From Antilocapra americana (taxonomy: Eukaryota > Chordata > Mammalia > Artiodactyla > Antilocapridae), in assembly GCA_007570785.1 (NCBI GenBank), contig ML664161.1, positions 10,601,475 to 10,665,474 of the forward strand: DNA of 64,000 nt. Direction: 5' to 3'. Under the pieces are notes generated by a model. The model had not been told where the DNA came from. It searched no databases and saw nothing but the letters and a program-made list of their open reading frames with translations. A program made the position numbers and the translations under genes. Shown here piece after piece: positions 21,877 to 32,381 of the stretch. Position 1 is the stretch's first letter; every line of letters starts with the position of its first letter.

Positions 21877-22094
21877 GGGCTTCCCAGGTGGCACAGTAGT
21901 AGAGAATCTGCATGCCAGTGCTGGGGACGCAAGAGACATGGATTTGACCCCTGGGTCAGGAAGAGCCTCTGGAAAAGGAAATGGCAACTCATTCTAATAG
22001 TCTTGCCTGGAAAAATTCCATGAACAGAGGAGCTTGGTGGGCTACCGTCAGTCTATGAGGCTGCAAAGAATTGGACATGCTGGAGCACACACGC
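21877..22094 (+). mobile_element. Bov-tA SINE, diverged
   Basis: Starts gggcttcccaggtggcacag (tRNA-like head), then gaagagcctctggaaaagga and ends in the BovB-derived tail gcaaagaattggacatgctg. More diverged than its neighbours. Confidence 0.85.
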
Positions 22095-22254
22095 AGACTC
22101 TGCATGCTGTATACTTAAATACACTTACTTAAAAATGAAAAAAAAATCTAAAAGGATATATTTAATTTACTCCCATAAATTACTGGAACGGGGGGTAATT
22201 GGGAGATCAAAAGGAAAAGGCAAAAATAAAAAACAGGAAGTAAGAGAGGCACTA

Positions 22255-22445
22255 TGCCAAATTACCACATGGCATATGACTACTTGCAACAGTTCACATT
22301 TTTCCAACACCTACAATGTGCCAGGAAGATGCTCTGTGCTCTGCATATAACACCTCATTTAGTTCTCCCCAAAACTTGATGAGTTAAGCATTATCATCTC
22401 CATCTTACTGATAAAAAAAAATGTAAAGTTCAACAAAGATTTCTG
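22255..22445 (-). mobile_element. MIR SINE
   Basis: The order caacacctacaatgtgccag / ctctgcatataacacctcat / agttctccccaaaacttgat / agcattatcatctccatctt follows the complement of MIR. Confidence 0.6.
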
Positions 22446-22649
22446 ATTCTAGGGTCCCAAGCCTGGTCACTGCAGGAGCTGGGGTTTTGGAGACAGGCTC
22501 CTTTTCCCAGGTGACATACAAGGCTTTTTGGTAATCATAGAAGGTCCCTCTTCTCAGGCATCAGAAATGCTGGCATCTGCCTGCTGTTTGCAAGGGTGAG
22601 GAATGAGGTATGGATAGAAAGGCATAGAATGAATATCGTGAAATCTCAA

Positions 22650-23060
22650 GGGGCTTAATGCCCATTACTTCCTTTGAGGTGGAAATCCATCATCGCAGTG
22701 TGGAGAGGCACTGCTGTTAAATTCTCTGCAAACAGCCATCTGTCTGAGATCTCCCTGGAGTGGCTGCCGTCCAGGACGACTGTGTTGCTGCAGTCTTTGA
22801 GTGGTTGGAGCGCTGTAATGTCTATGTTAATATCTGAGAAAGAGCAGCAGCAGCCAGACCACTCCAATGGAACAATTCGAATTGGGGTAAGTCTGATTGA
22901 GCAAAAAAAAGTCATGCTGACTGTGTGATGAAGAGGCAGAATTGGTAACAGTGACAGGCCCTGCGGTCAGCAGCTGCAGATTTTCTGTGAAGGGCAAACT
23001 GATCTGGAAAATGGGAAGGGTTGACTGCCAACAACAGTTTGGGGGGTTTTGTTCTGTACA
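22650..23060. other. Non-repeat, GC-richer island with overlapping open frames
   Basis: The block is free of recognisable repeats, more GC-rich than its surroundings, and open on both strands: 84 codons plus (22674-22928) and 86 codons minus (22655-22915). A strong splice-donor-like GTAAGT at 22887-22892 follows 71 codons of the plus frame. I do not recognise the protein. It could be an exon of an unannotated transcript or a conserved non-coding element. Confidence 0.3.
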
Positions 23061-23257
23061 CCCCCTCTCTCCTTTTATACCACTCCTCATATGTAGGCAC
23101 TTAGGAAATAAAACATACTTACCATATCACAAGTTGTAGATGAGCCTATGAAGATACTAGTGCCGAGAGAAGATAGAACTAGTGTTCACTGCAAAAATCT
23201 AAACAGGGCTTTGTCTGCTACATCCAGAAGCTCATAACTCTCTGGTGTTCCTAGTAG

Positions 23258-23460
23258 TGAAGTCACTCAGTCGTGTCCGACTCTTTGCGACCCCATGGAC
23301 TGTAGCCTACCAGGCTTCTCCGTCCATGGGATTTTCCAGGCAAGTGTACCCGAGTGGATTGCCATTGCCTTCTCTAGGGGATCTTCCCGACCCAGGTATC
23401 AAACCTGGGTCTCCCGCATTGCAGGCAGACGCTTTACCCTCTGAGCTACCAAGGAAGCCC
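23258..23460 (-). mobile_element. Bov-tA SINE with perfect target-site duplication
   Basis: Complement of a complete Bov-tA (cactcagtcgtgtccgactc to accaaggaagccc). TGGTGTTCCTAGTAG occurs at 23243-23257 and again at 23461-23475, a perfect 15-base target-site duplication. It is close to consensus and therefore relatively young. Confidence 0.95.
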
Positions 23461-23528
23461 TGGTGTTCCTAGTAGCCCCTTAAGAATAACATGGACTTGG
23501 CCACAGTTAGACTTCCATAGTAGAACAT

Positions 23529-23750
23529 GGTGTAGTTGTTGTTTAGTTGCTAAGTCATATCTGACTCTTTTGTGACCCCATGAATTGTAGCCTGCCAGGC
23601 TCCTCTCACCATGGGATTTCCCAGGCAAGACTAGTGAAGTGGAACTAGTGTCAGTTCCTTCTCTGGGAAATCTTCCCAACCTAGGGATCAAATCCGTGTC
23701 TCCTCTTGGCAGGTGGTTTCTTTACCACTGCGTCACCTGGGAAGCCCCAC
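23529..23750 (-). mobile_element. Bov-tA SINE
   Basis: Complement of a complete, more diverged Bov-tA (gttgtttagttgctaagtca to cctgggaagccccac). Probable target-site duplication AGTAGAACAT (23519-23528) / AGTAAAACAT (23751-23760). Confidence 0.9.
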
Positions 23751-23774
23751 AGTAAAACATAAATCATATATTAA

Positions 23775-23890
23775 GTCAGCAAATACCTGAGTGTTTGTTG
23801 GGTATAAAGCTTGGAGTGTTAGGTATTTAGGGGAATAGAAAGAGAGAGGGCCTATGACTCGTGCCCGTAAATGAGGACTACATGCAATGA
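23775..23890 (-). mobile_element. L2 3'-end fragment
   Basis: The stretch aatacctgagtgtttgttgg, ataaagcttggagtgttagg resembles the complement of the L2 terminus. Weak. Confidence 0.35.
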
Positions 23891-24524
23891 GGACCACAGG
23901 AGTACATGGTCTCTCTTCTAGAAAACAGTTTGTCTTCTGGGTAGGATGAACTATATTTTCAAGAATGTGAAAGAGGCTAAGATTGGGAATACTTTAGGTT
24001 TATGACCCTTATATAACTTCTCAGTGTTACACTTTCTGTATCCCACTGAGAAAAATTTTCTCCTTATACACAAGATAGTCATTTGTAGGTGGTCCTCTGT
24101 AGATCTCCCCAGGGCATTCTGGCAAAAATAGAATGAAATTTTTTTTTTAAAGTCATCATTCAGAACCATGAAAGATTCTGATGTCCTCTATCAGAAGCAC
24201 AGGAAAGGCTGGTAAAAGTCAGATTTCCCATGAAGGGGCACTATGAATCAAGTCTTTAATAAACACCAATGACTCCTTGAATCATTTTGTCTGCTGATTT
24301 GCAACATGAAATCATCACCATACTGTCAATCTAGCTGTAGTTAAACACTTGGCTCTGTAGGAGTGCCATTTGGAGTTTGTGGCATCTTTCATATAAAACT
24401 CTTTAGAAGAGAAAATAAACACATTCCATTTTATTAGCATTTAATTGCACAAGATAAACAAATAAAAATTAAATGCCTACCTCTAAATCACACCCGTCAT
24501 TTTTCATGAACCCACATGGTTCTT

Positions 24525-24665
24525 TCTTTAGCTCTTTGTAGCTAATAATCTCTTATAGTAATAATAATAACTACTATTTAGTATATGCTTCCTGTGGGCC
24601 AAGAATTAGAGATACTTTATTACACATTATTTAACTACATTCTTAGTTCCTATTAATCATAGTAT
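24525..24665 (-). mobile_element. MIR fragment
   Basis: The stretch actatttagtatatgcttcc, tgtgggccaagaattagaga and acacattatttaactacatt follows the complement of the MIR 3' half. Confidence 0.5.
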
Positions 24666-24849
24666 TCTGAAGATTTTTCTAGAAATCCATTTTCTATGGA
24701 TTTCTGTGGGTTTTTCTAGAAAACTATTTTGAAAACATGGCTCATGAACACATAGGCCAAACTTAGAATTTTCAAATGAGAGTATCAGTTGCTGAGAATC
24801 ACTGAGTAACTAGCCTCTAATCTTTCTGACTTAAAGTTACAAAGTATGG

Positions 24850-25350
24850 CTTAAAAACATGATTCAAAAAGAACAGACAAGAAATACAAAGCATAAAGAA
24901 GAAAATTAAGATAGTCTGTTCTTTGGACAATGTTATACACAAAACTTGAAAGGAAGGTCACAGCTTAAAAGGAGATATATTCAGCATTTAAAATTGATAA
25001 CAGGGATTGTTATCTAGAATATACTAGGAATTCCTTTAAATCACTGACAGTGCCACAGATTCCAAGAGAAATCACAGAAGTATGACTTAGTTGGAAAAGT
25101 ATTTAGGAAAGGAAAGATGCAGAAAGGGAAACCTAATAGATAATAAACATATAAAATGATGTTTAAACTTATTAGTAAGGAGGGAAATGCAAATTAAAAC
25201 AATGAGATGCCATTTTGTATCAATCCAATTGGCAAAAACTCAAAAGGAATAACTATCAGGGTTACTGAGGATGTGGGAACACTTGTACACTGTTCATAGG
25301 AGTGTAAACTGGGTTAGTTTTTCTGAAAAAGTTATTGCTGCAGAGAAGCA
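24850..25350 (+). mobile_element. Old L1M ORF2 3' segment
   Basis: The order aaatgcaaattaaaacaatg / agatgccattttgtatcaat / gaggatgtgggaacacttgt / acactgttcataggagtgta is the L1 ORF2 3' region. Upstream sequence from about 24850 is more diverged L1. Confidence 0.65.
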
Positions 25351-25706
25351 GTTATAAGACTGCTCTGTGACCTTGGCTACAGAGCAGAACTTAACTATGT
25401 GAAACTCCTTTATTTAAAAAGTCACAGAGAGACAGCTACTTGTATTTTGTGGGAAATATTTTCTGATAAGAGGGAAATGAGGCCATTTTATCAGTAGCTT
25501 TAAACCTTTTACTAGAAATTTAAGTTAGTAAAAAAATTGAAAAAAATTTCAGATATCCTCATGTATTCAATCTTCTATTCCCAGAAGCCAAACACTGATG
25601 TCCACAATTGTGCCTTGAGTGTATTTGACACTAACAGTTTTGGATGAATACAAAAATTAAGAAAAAATGTTTTTTAAAAAGTCCTAATTACTCAAAGTGT
25701 ATGTAT

Positions 25707-26165
25707 CAGTTCAGTTCAGTTGCTCAGTCATGTTTGACTCTTTGCAACTCCATGAACCATGGCACACCGGGCCTCCCTGTCCATCACCAACTCCCAGAGT
25801 TTACCCAAACTCATGTGCATCGAGTTGGTGATGCCATCCAGCCTCTCATCCTCTGTCGTCCCCTTCTCCTCCTGCCCCCAATCCTTCTCAGCATCAGGGT
25901 GTTTTCAAATGGGTCAGCTCTTCGCATCAGGTGGCCAAAGTAATAGAGTTTCAGCTTCAACATCAGTCCTTCCAATGAACACCCAGGACTGATCTCCTTT
26001 AGGATGGACTGGTTGGATCTCCTTGCAATCCAAGGGACTCTCAAGAGTCTTCTCCAACACCACAGTTCAAAAGCATCAATTCTTCAGTGCTCAGCTTTCT
26101 TCATAGTCCAACTCTCACATCCATACATGACTATTGGAAAATCCATAGCCTTGACTAGATGGACG
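25707..26165 (-). mobile_element. BovB 3' fragment (left arm of inverted pair)
   Basis: Complement of the last 459 bases of BovB: cagttcagttcagttgctca through gtcctcatcctctgtcgtcc-like sequence to ccatagccttgactagatgg. Close to consensus, so relatively young. Its 5' truncation lies at the gtctagtcaaggctatgg position of BovB. Confidence 0.9.
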
Positions 26166-26389
26166 TATGGTTAATTTTGCTAATTATGTCTAAATATGGC
26201 TAATTTTAAAAATCAAGTGAAAAGAAAAAACACAACTAAAATGTAGACTATATCACAAACCTTACTCATATAAAGAACAGATAAACCTAAAACCTTACTA
26301 CATATTTTACAAGCATAACTCAAGTCAATTATCAAGCATAATAAAGTCTGAGGCAGGAGGAGTTTGAGTAAGGAATTAGTAACAAAAGA

Positions 26390-26843
26390 GTCTGTATAGT
26401 CAAAGCTATGCTTTTTTCAGTAGTCAAGTACAGATATGAGAGTTGGACCATAAAAAAGGTTGAGTGCTGAAGAATTGATGGTTTTGAGCTGTGGTGCTGG
26501 AGAAGACTATTGAGAGTTCCCTGGACAGCAAGGAGATCAAACCAGTCCATCCTATAGGAAATCAACCTGAATATTTACTGGAAGGACTGATGCTGAAGCT
26601 GAAGCTCCAATAATGTGGCCACCTGATGTGAAGAGCAGACTCATTAGAAGAAGACCTTGATGCTAGGAAAGACTGAAGGCAGTAGGAGAAGGAGGTGATA
26701 GAGGATGAGGTGTTTGGATGGCATCATTGACTCAAGGGACATGAGTGTGAGCAAACTCCGGGAGAGAGTGAAGGATAGGGAGACTTGGTGTGCTGCCGTT
26801 TATGGGGTCACAAAGAATCGGACACTACTGGACGACTGAACAG
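26390..26843 (+). mobile_element. BovB 3' fragment (right arm of inverted pair)
   Basis: The last 454 bases of BovB in plus orientation, from gtctgtatagtcaaagctat to ctggacgactgaaca. It is clearly more diverged than the left arm. It is truncated within a few bases of the same BovB position. Confidence 0.9.
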
Positions 26844-27059
26844 CAAGTACAAAAGGGGAAATAAATAGCTTTAGAATACTTGCCCTGACCATGTGCCACA
26901 AATGTTAAGAATGATTAACCTAGTTCTCTGCTCTTGAGATCCAATAAGCAAATAAAACCCTCTCTATTATATAGCCTATTAATAACAAAGGCAGAACTTG
27001 GAGCTAAGTTGGAAGACTTTCTGCTCCTAATCTTACCCTCCTTCTATATTGTGTATTTG

Positions 27060-28000
27060 TATACTAGATAGTTCCACAATTCATTCATGCTATAAAGATC
27101 ATTATAACTCAATTTGAAGATGTTTACTAAGTAGCAGTTGTGTGGGAAAAATGGATTGTCCTAGGTTTTCAAGAAGAATATAGTTAGAAAGGTAAGCCAA
27201 ATAAAACTTAGTTAAGTTAGGTATAGTTTCATTTAAAAAAACAAATGCTAAAATAATAATGAAACTTCACCAAGTCTTTGATGCAACATAAACTTATACT
27301 AATACTCAGAAGAATTTCTGAAAAAATATCATTTACCTAGCTGTCTACTCAAAGTCCTGGCAACTTCTCCCTCCAAAATTTATCTTCTTGGACTCTCTAA
27401 ACACTCCAATACTTTTCTCTCATACTGTTTTCTTTAACTTTGTGTTTGTTTAATTTTCTTCTTCATAATATAGTTACTTCTATTCTCATTTTGATCTCTG
27501 CAGCTCTGCTTATTCCTAATAAGAAAAAAAGACTAACAGGTAAGGTTCAGGGTAAAAGATTATAAACACCTACACAGGGTGACAGTCTCTTTGGAGCCAA
27601 ATGTATTTCAGAATTCCAAGTTTTTCGGGTTTTTGAAAGTAATATGATGCATAAGAAAAATTAAGCATGCTATGCTGTGCTAATGTAATCACAGTTGCAT
27701 CATTTTTTCTGCAATAAAACATGAATATCCACACTATATAGAATGGAAGCTTAACATCAGTTCAGGTCAAGTTTTACCTTCAAATAAATTGAGATCAGGT
27801 CAAATGAGTCCTTAAAAGCTTGATTTTTACTGTTTCTGAATCACAAAATTGAGGAGAAGAGAATATGGCCCTATACATCAATTTCAAAAACAAGAATCAT
27901 GAGTTAAGTTACATAAAACTCATAGCTCATTGTCTACGTCATGATAAATATATAATGGGTGTTGTCTATAATTATTAATAGTTCATACTTTTATGGCACT
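27060..28000. other. Unique AT-rich DNA
   Basis: No gene recognised. A weak resemblance to an old DNA transposon around 27590-27830 could not be assigned. Confidence 0.35.
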
Positions 28001-28004
28001 GGAT

Positions 28005-28190
28005 AACATATGAATTGTTTTGTTTAATCCTTATAACCACTCTTTAAATTAGATATTCTTATTTCCCTCATTGTATTGAGAAGGAGAACAAGATTCAATA
28101 CTGTACCCAGAAGCATCTGGGTGGTTTGTGGCCAAGCTGAATTTCCATGTAAGTTGTGTCTCACTTCAAAGCATGTGCTTTTAATAATAC
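28005..28190 (-). mobile_element. MIR SINE
   Basis: The order tttaatccttataaccactc / tagatattcttatttccctc / gagaaggagaacaagattca / aagcatgtgcttttaataat follows the complement of MIR. Confidence 0.55.
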
Positions 28191-28479
28191 ACTATGCTGT
28201 GGCTGCTGATGTCAAGAGGAATTGACCTCTGGTTAAAGGTAACAGAATGAACATACATTTTCCAATTATTCCCTCTGAAATCTTACTAAAATAATAGTAA
28301 AGTATATTTTTAAATGCTGTATTCATGGTGGGGGTAGGAATGTGGAGGAGAGGAAAGGTGATAGAAATTTTTTTTTAAAAATGGAATCTGGACAAATTAT
28401 AAATGATTAAATACTACCGAGAAAGCCAAGTCCTAAACCAAGAAGCAACTAAATTTAAATTACAGAATCCACAAATGCT

Positions 28480-29100
28480 CAGGAAATTGCCAAATTAGAT
28501 ATCTTTAGAATGTTGCATAAAATTGAGACTGTAAAAGGGTCATATTAGTTAAAATTCTTTGAAAACAGAGAAATGGAACTTCTAAGGGGGAAGAAAAAGG
28601 AAATGCTAGAAATTGGACATTGTAAAAGAAGTAAATACTGCCTTTGATGGACTCCTTACTAGAATTGACGCGACTGAGGAAACTATCAATGAGCTTGAAT
28701 ATAGGTGAATAGAAAATTCCCAAACTGACATGTAAATAGTTTTGAAGAATTAAAAGGGCAGACTGAAATTTACAAGAACTGACAAGACTTTCTAAAGATG
28801 TAGCATATGTAATAGGAATACCAGAAAGGAAAGAAAGAGAAAATAGTGCAGAAGAAGTAATAATGTTCAGGAACTTTATAAAATTACTGGCAGACATCAA
28901 ACTATATATCCTAGAAATTCAGAGAACATCGTGGAGGATAAATATAAAAAAATAAAAATAAAGAATGAACAAAAACAAACCAAAACAAAACCCTACAGTT
29001 AGGCATGTCATATTCAAACTGCAGATAATCAAAGACAAAGAGAAAAATGTTGAAAGAAGTCAGAGAAAAACAACTTACCAATAGAGGAACTGTGTTATAA
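28480..29100 (+). mobile_element. L1 ORF1 region (segment 1 of composite L1)
   Basis: The plus strand follows L1 ORF1: aacagagaaatggaacttct, gatggactccttactagaat, ggaaactatcaatgagcttg, gaagaagtaataatgttcag, ggcatgtcatattcaaactg and aaagaagtcagagaaaaaca. All frames are interrupted. The copy continues at 29451 past a BovB insertion. Confidence 0.65.
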
Positions 29101-29450
29101 GAGAAGACTCTTGAGAGTCCCTTGGACTGCAAAGAGATCCAACCAGTCCATCTTAAATGAAGTTAGTCCTGAATATTCGTTGGAAGGACTGATGCTGAAG
29201 CTGGAACTCCTATACTTTGGCCACTTGATATGAAGAACTGACTCATTTGAAAAGACCCTCATGCTGGGAAAGATTGAAGGCAAGAGGAGAAGGGGATGAC
29301 AGAGGATGAGATGGTTGGATGGCATCACTGACTCAATGGACGTGAGTTTGGGTAAACTCCGGGAGTTGGTGATGTACAGGGAGGCCTAGCATGCTCCAGT
29401 CTGTGGGGTCACAAAGAATTGGACATGACTGAGTGACTGAACTGAACTGA
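29101..29450 (+). mobile_element. BovB 3' fragment nested in the L1
   Basis: The last 350 bases of BovB (agaagactcttgagagtccc to the end, gactgaactgaactga). The flanks atagaggaa (upstream) and atagaagaa (downstream) are a possible target-site duplication. L1 ORF1 sequence resumes directly after. Confidence 0.9.
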
Positions 29451-29606
29451 ATAGAAGAATAAGGATGAAAATGACATAGGACTTATCATGAGAAACCATG
29501 CAAGCAGGAAGAGGATGGAATGGAATATTTAAAGAGCTGAAAAAACAAACCCTATCAATCTAGAATGATATATTCAGCAGAATTATTTTTCAAAAGTGAA
29601 ACAGAG
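29451..29606 (+). mobile_element. L1 ORF1 region (segment 2)
   Basis: Continues L1 ORF1: aagaataaggatgaaaatga, catgagaaaccatgcaagca, tcaatctagaatgatatatt. Confidence 0.65.
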
Positions 29607-29769
29607 GACTTCCCAGGTGGTCCAGTGATTAAGACTTCTTCCATTGCAGAGGGTACAGATTTGATCCCAGCTCCTCATGGCCAAAAACACAAACCTTAAA
29701 ACAGCAGCAATATTGTAACAGATTCAATAAGGACTTTAAAAATGTCCACATCAAAGAAATATTTTTTTA
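29607..29769 (+). mobile_element. CHR-type tRNA-derived SINE nested in the L1
   Basis: Head gacttcccaggtggtccagt, tRNA-like box region acagatttgatcccagctcc, then the family tail cagcagcaatattgtaacag and ataaggactttaaaaatgtc. Target-site duplication AAGTGAAACAGA (29594-29605) / AAGTGAAAGAGA (29769-29780), 11 of 12. Confidence 0.8.
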
Positions 29770-30640
29770 AGTGAAAGAGAACTAAAGACTTTTGTAGGCA
29801 AACAAAAACTGAGCTCAGGAGTTCATTTTCAATAGACTTTCATTATAAGAAATGTTAGAACAAGTTCTTTGGGTGGAAGGAAAATTCTGTGCACCAGGTA
29901 TTTGGATGTACATGAAGAAAAAAAAAGTATCAGAGAAGAAATAAATGAAGACTCAGTAATTTTTTTTTATTTTTCCTATCATTAATTGAAATAAAAGACA
30001 ACTGTTTAAAGCAATAATAGTAACAATGTATTAGATGATTAGAGTATATAGATAAGTAAACTGCCTGAAAATAATATCACAAAAAATAAAGAGGAATGGA
30101 GGGTACTCTGTTATAAATCACTTGTACTACATGAGAAGTGGCATGATAATATCTGAAGGTGGATTTAGTTTAAAATATGTATTATAAACTCTAATGCAAC
30201 CAATAAATTATTTTCAAAAAAGAAGTAAAATTGATACACTGAAAGAGGAACTAAAATAAATCATAAAATGCTATATGGAACCAGAGAAAGCATAAAAAGA
30301 GAGAGTGGGCAGATAGATATACAAGACAGTGTAACACAGAAAAAAGAGTTACAACCTAGATATTAACCCAAAAATATTAGTATTTACTTCAATTATGAAT
30401 AGTCTACACAAACCAATTAAACAACAGATTGTGAGGGTGGATAAAACAAGCTTCTAATTTATGTATCTATAAGAAACCTACTTTGAGTATAAAGACAGGT
30501 CATAAGTTAAGGGATAGAGAAAGAAGTGATACATTAACCCTAATCATAAGAATGAGCAGAAGACCTGCATAGATGTTTCTCCAAGAAGACATACAGATGA
30601 CCAGAGGCACATGGAAAGATTCTCCACATTGCTAATAATT
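29770..30640 (+). mobile_element. L1 ORF1 end, spacer, start of ORF2, then jump to ORF2 end (segment 3)
   Basis: Up to about 30535 the sequence follows L1 from the ORF1 end (gcaaacaaaaactgagctca) through the inter-ORF region (ctctaatgcaaccaataaat) to the ORF2 endonuclease start (aaaccaattaaacaacagat, ctataagaaacctactttga). At about 30540 it jumps to the far 3' part of ORF2 (gcagaagacctgcatagatg, ttctccaagaagacatacag). The middle of ORF2, including the reverse-transcriptase domain, is missing. Confidence 0.65.
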
Positions 30641-32380
30641 CAGTTTAGGTCAGTTCAGTTGCTCAGTTGTGTCCAACTCTTTGCAACCCCATGGACTGCA
30701 GCACTCCAGGCCTCCCTGTCCATTGCCAACTCCCAGAGCTTACTCAAACTCATGTCTGTTGAGTCGGTGATGCCATCCAACTATCTCATCCTCTGTCGGC
30801 TGCTTCTCCTCCCACCTTCAATCTTTCCCAGCATCAGGGTCTTTTCAAATGAGTCAGCTCTTCACATCAGGTGGCCAAAGTATTGGAGTTTCAGCTTCAA
30901 CATCAGTCCTTCCGATGAATATTCAGGACTGATTTCCTTTACGATGGACTGGTTGTATCTTCTTGCAGTCCAAGGGACTCAAGAGTGTCTTCTCCAACAC
31001 CACAGTTCAAAAGCATCAATTCTTCGGTGCTCGGGTTTCTTTATAGTCCAACTCTCACATCCATACATGACCACTGGAAAAACCATAACCTTGACCTGAT
31101 CAACCTTTGTTGGCAAAGTAATGTCTCTGCTTTTTAATATGCTGTCTAGATTGGTCATAACTTTTCTTCCAAGGAGAAAGCGTCTTTTAATTTCATGGCT
31201 GCAGTCACCATCTGCAGTCATTTTGGAGCCCCCCAAAATAAAGTCTGACACTGTTTCCACTCTTTCCCCATCTATTTGCCATGGAATGATGGGACCAGAT
31301 GCCATGATCTTAGTTTTCTGAATGTTGAGCTTTAAGCCAACTTTTTCACTCTCCTCTTTCACTTTCATTAAGAAGCTCTTTAGTTCTTCACTTTCTGCCA
31401 TAAGGGTGGTGTCTTCTGCATATCTGAGATTATTGATATTTCTCCCAGCAACCTTGATTCCAGCTTGTGCTTCATCCAGCCCAGTGTTTCTCATGATGAA
31501 CTCCATATAAGTTAAATAAGCAGGGTGAAAATATACAGCCTTAACATACTCTTTTTCCTATTTGGAATCAATTTGCTGTTCCATGTCCAGTTCTAACTGT
31601 TGCTTCCTGACCTGCATACAGATTTCTCAAGAGACAGGTCAGATGGTCTGGTATTCCCATCTCTTTCAGAGTTTTCCACAGTTTGTTTTGATCCACACAG
31701 TCAAAGGCTTTGACATAGTTAATAAAGCAGAAATAAATGTCTTTCTGGAACTACTTGCTTTCTTGATGATCCAGCAGATGTTGGCAATTGGAACTCTGGT
31801 TCCTCTGCCTTTTCTAAATCCAGTTTGAACATCTGGAAGTTCACAGTCTATGTATTGTTGAAGCCTGGCTTGGAGAATTTTGAGCATTACTTTATTAGCA
31901 TGTGAGATGAGTGCAATTGTGTGGTAGTTTGAGCATTCTTTGGCATTGCTTTTCTTTGGAACTGGAATGAAAACTGAATTTTTCCAATATTGAGGCCACT
32001 ATTGAGTTTTCCAAATTTACTGGCATATTGAGTGCAGCACTTTCACAGTATCATCTTTTAGGATTTGAGATAGCTCAACTGGAATTCCATCACCTCCACT
32101 AGCTTTGTTCGTAGTGATGCTTCTTAAGGCCTGCTTGGCTTCCTATTCAGCACGTCTGGCTCTAGGTGAGGGATCACACCATCATGATCATCTGGGTTGT
32201 GAAGAACCTTTTTATACAGTTCTTTTGTGCATTGTTGCAACCTCTCTTAATATCTTCTGCTTCTATTATTTCTATACCATATCTGTCCTTTATTGAGCCC
32301 ATCTCTTTGTGAAATGTTCCCTTGGTATCTCTCATTTTCTTGAAGAGATCTCTAGTCTTTCCCATTCTGTTGTTTTCCTT
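30641..32380 (-). mobile_element. 1.74-kb BovB copy, 5'-truncated, antisense in the L1
   Basis: The plus strand is the complement of BovB from its 3' end (cagttcagttgctcagttgt) through the reverse-transcriptase domain to a region N-terminal of it (aagagatctctagtctttcc at 32345). It is the longest BovB in the window; full-length BovB is about 3.2 kb. L1 sequence lies on both sides, but about 130 bases of L1 expected between the flanks are absent and no target-site duplication is seen, so the event removed target DNA or was followed by a deletion. Confidence 0.9.
30979..31506 (-). pseudogene. BovB reverse transcriptase, longest surviving frame (175 codons)
   Basis: The frame covers the palm and thumb part of an RTE-type reverse transcriptase: MRNTGLDEAQAGIKVAGRNI near its start, the catalytic box at residues 29-32 written YAED in place of YADD, then KLNIQKTKIMASG and VVMYGCESWTIKKPE, and it stops after ELWCWRRHS. 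The second catalytic aspartate is thus replaced by glutamate. Upstream BovB coding sequence continues to 32380 in other frames (for example 31666-31887 and 32174-32365), separated by stops and frameshifts. A dead copy with no host role implied. Confidence 0.85.
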
Positions 32381-32381
32381 C

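Noticed and set aside
21885..21900. CTCF site in the Bov-tA head (cccaggtggcac)
   Set aside because: It fits only 11 of 14 core positions and occurs in every Bov-tA; not specific enough to report as a site.
21877..22094. tRNA gene in SINE heads (here and in other Bov-tA and CHR copies)
   Set aside because: The tRNA-like part is the SINE promoter head; it lacks a complete cloverleaf and is fused to a BovB-derived tail.
28505..28900. 131-codon minus-strand frame
   Set aside because: Antisense to an L1 ORF1 remnant; purine-rich sense strand leaves the complement open.
30611..31099. 162-codon plus-strand frame
   Set aside because: It is the antisense translation of the BovB copy on the minus strand; the real coding sense is the reverse-transcriptase remnant.
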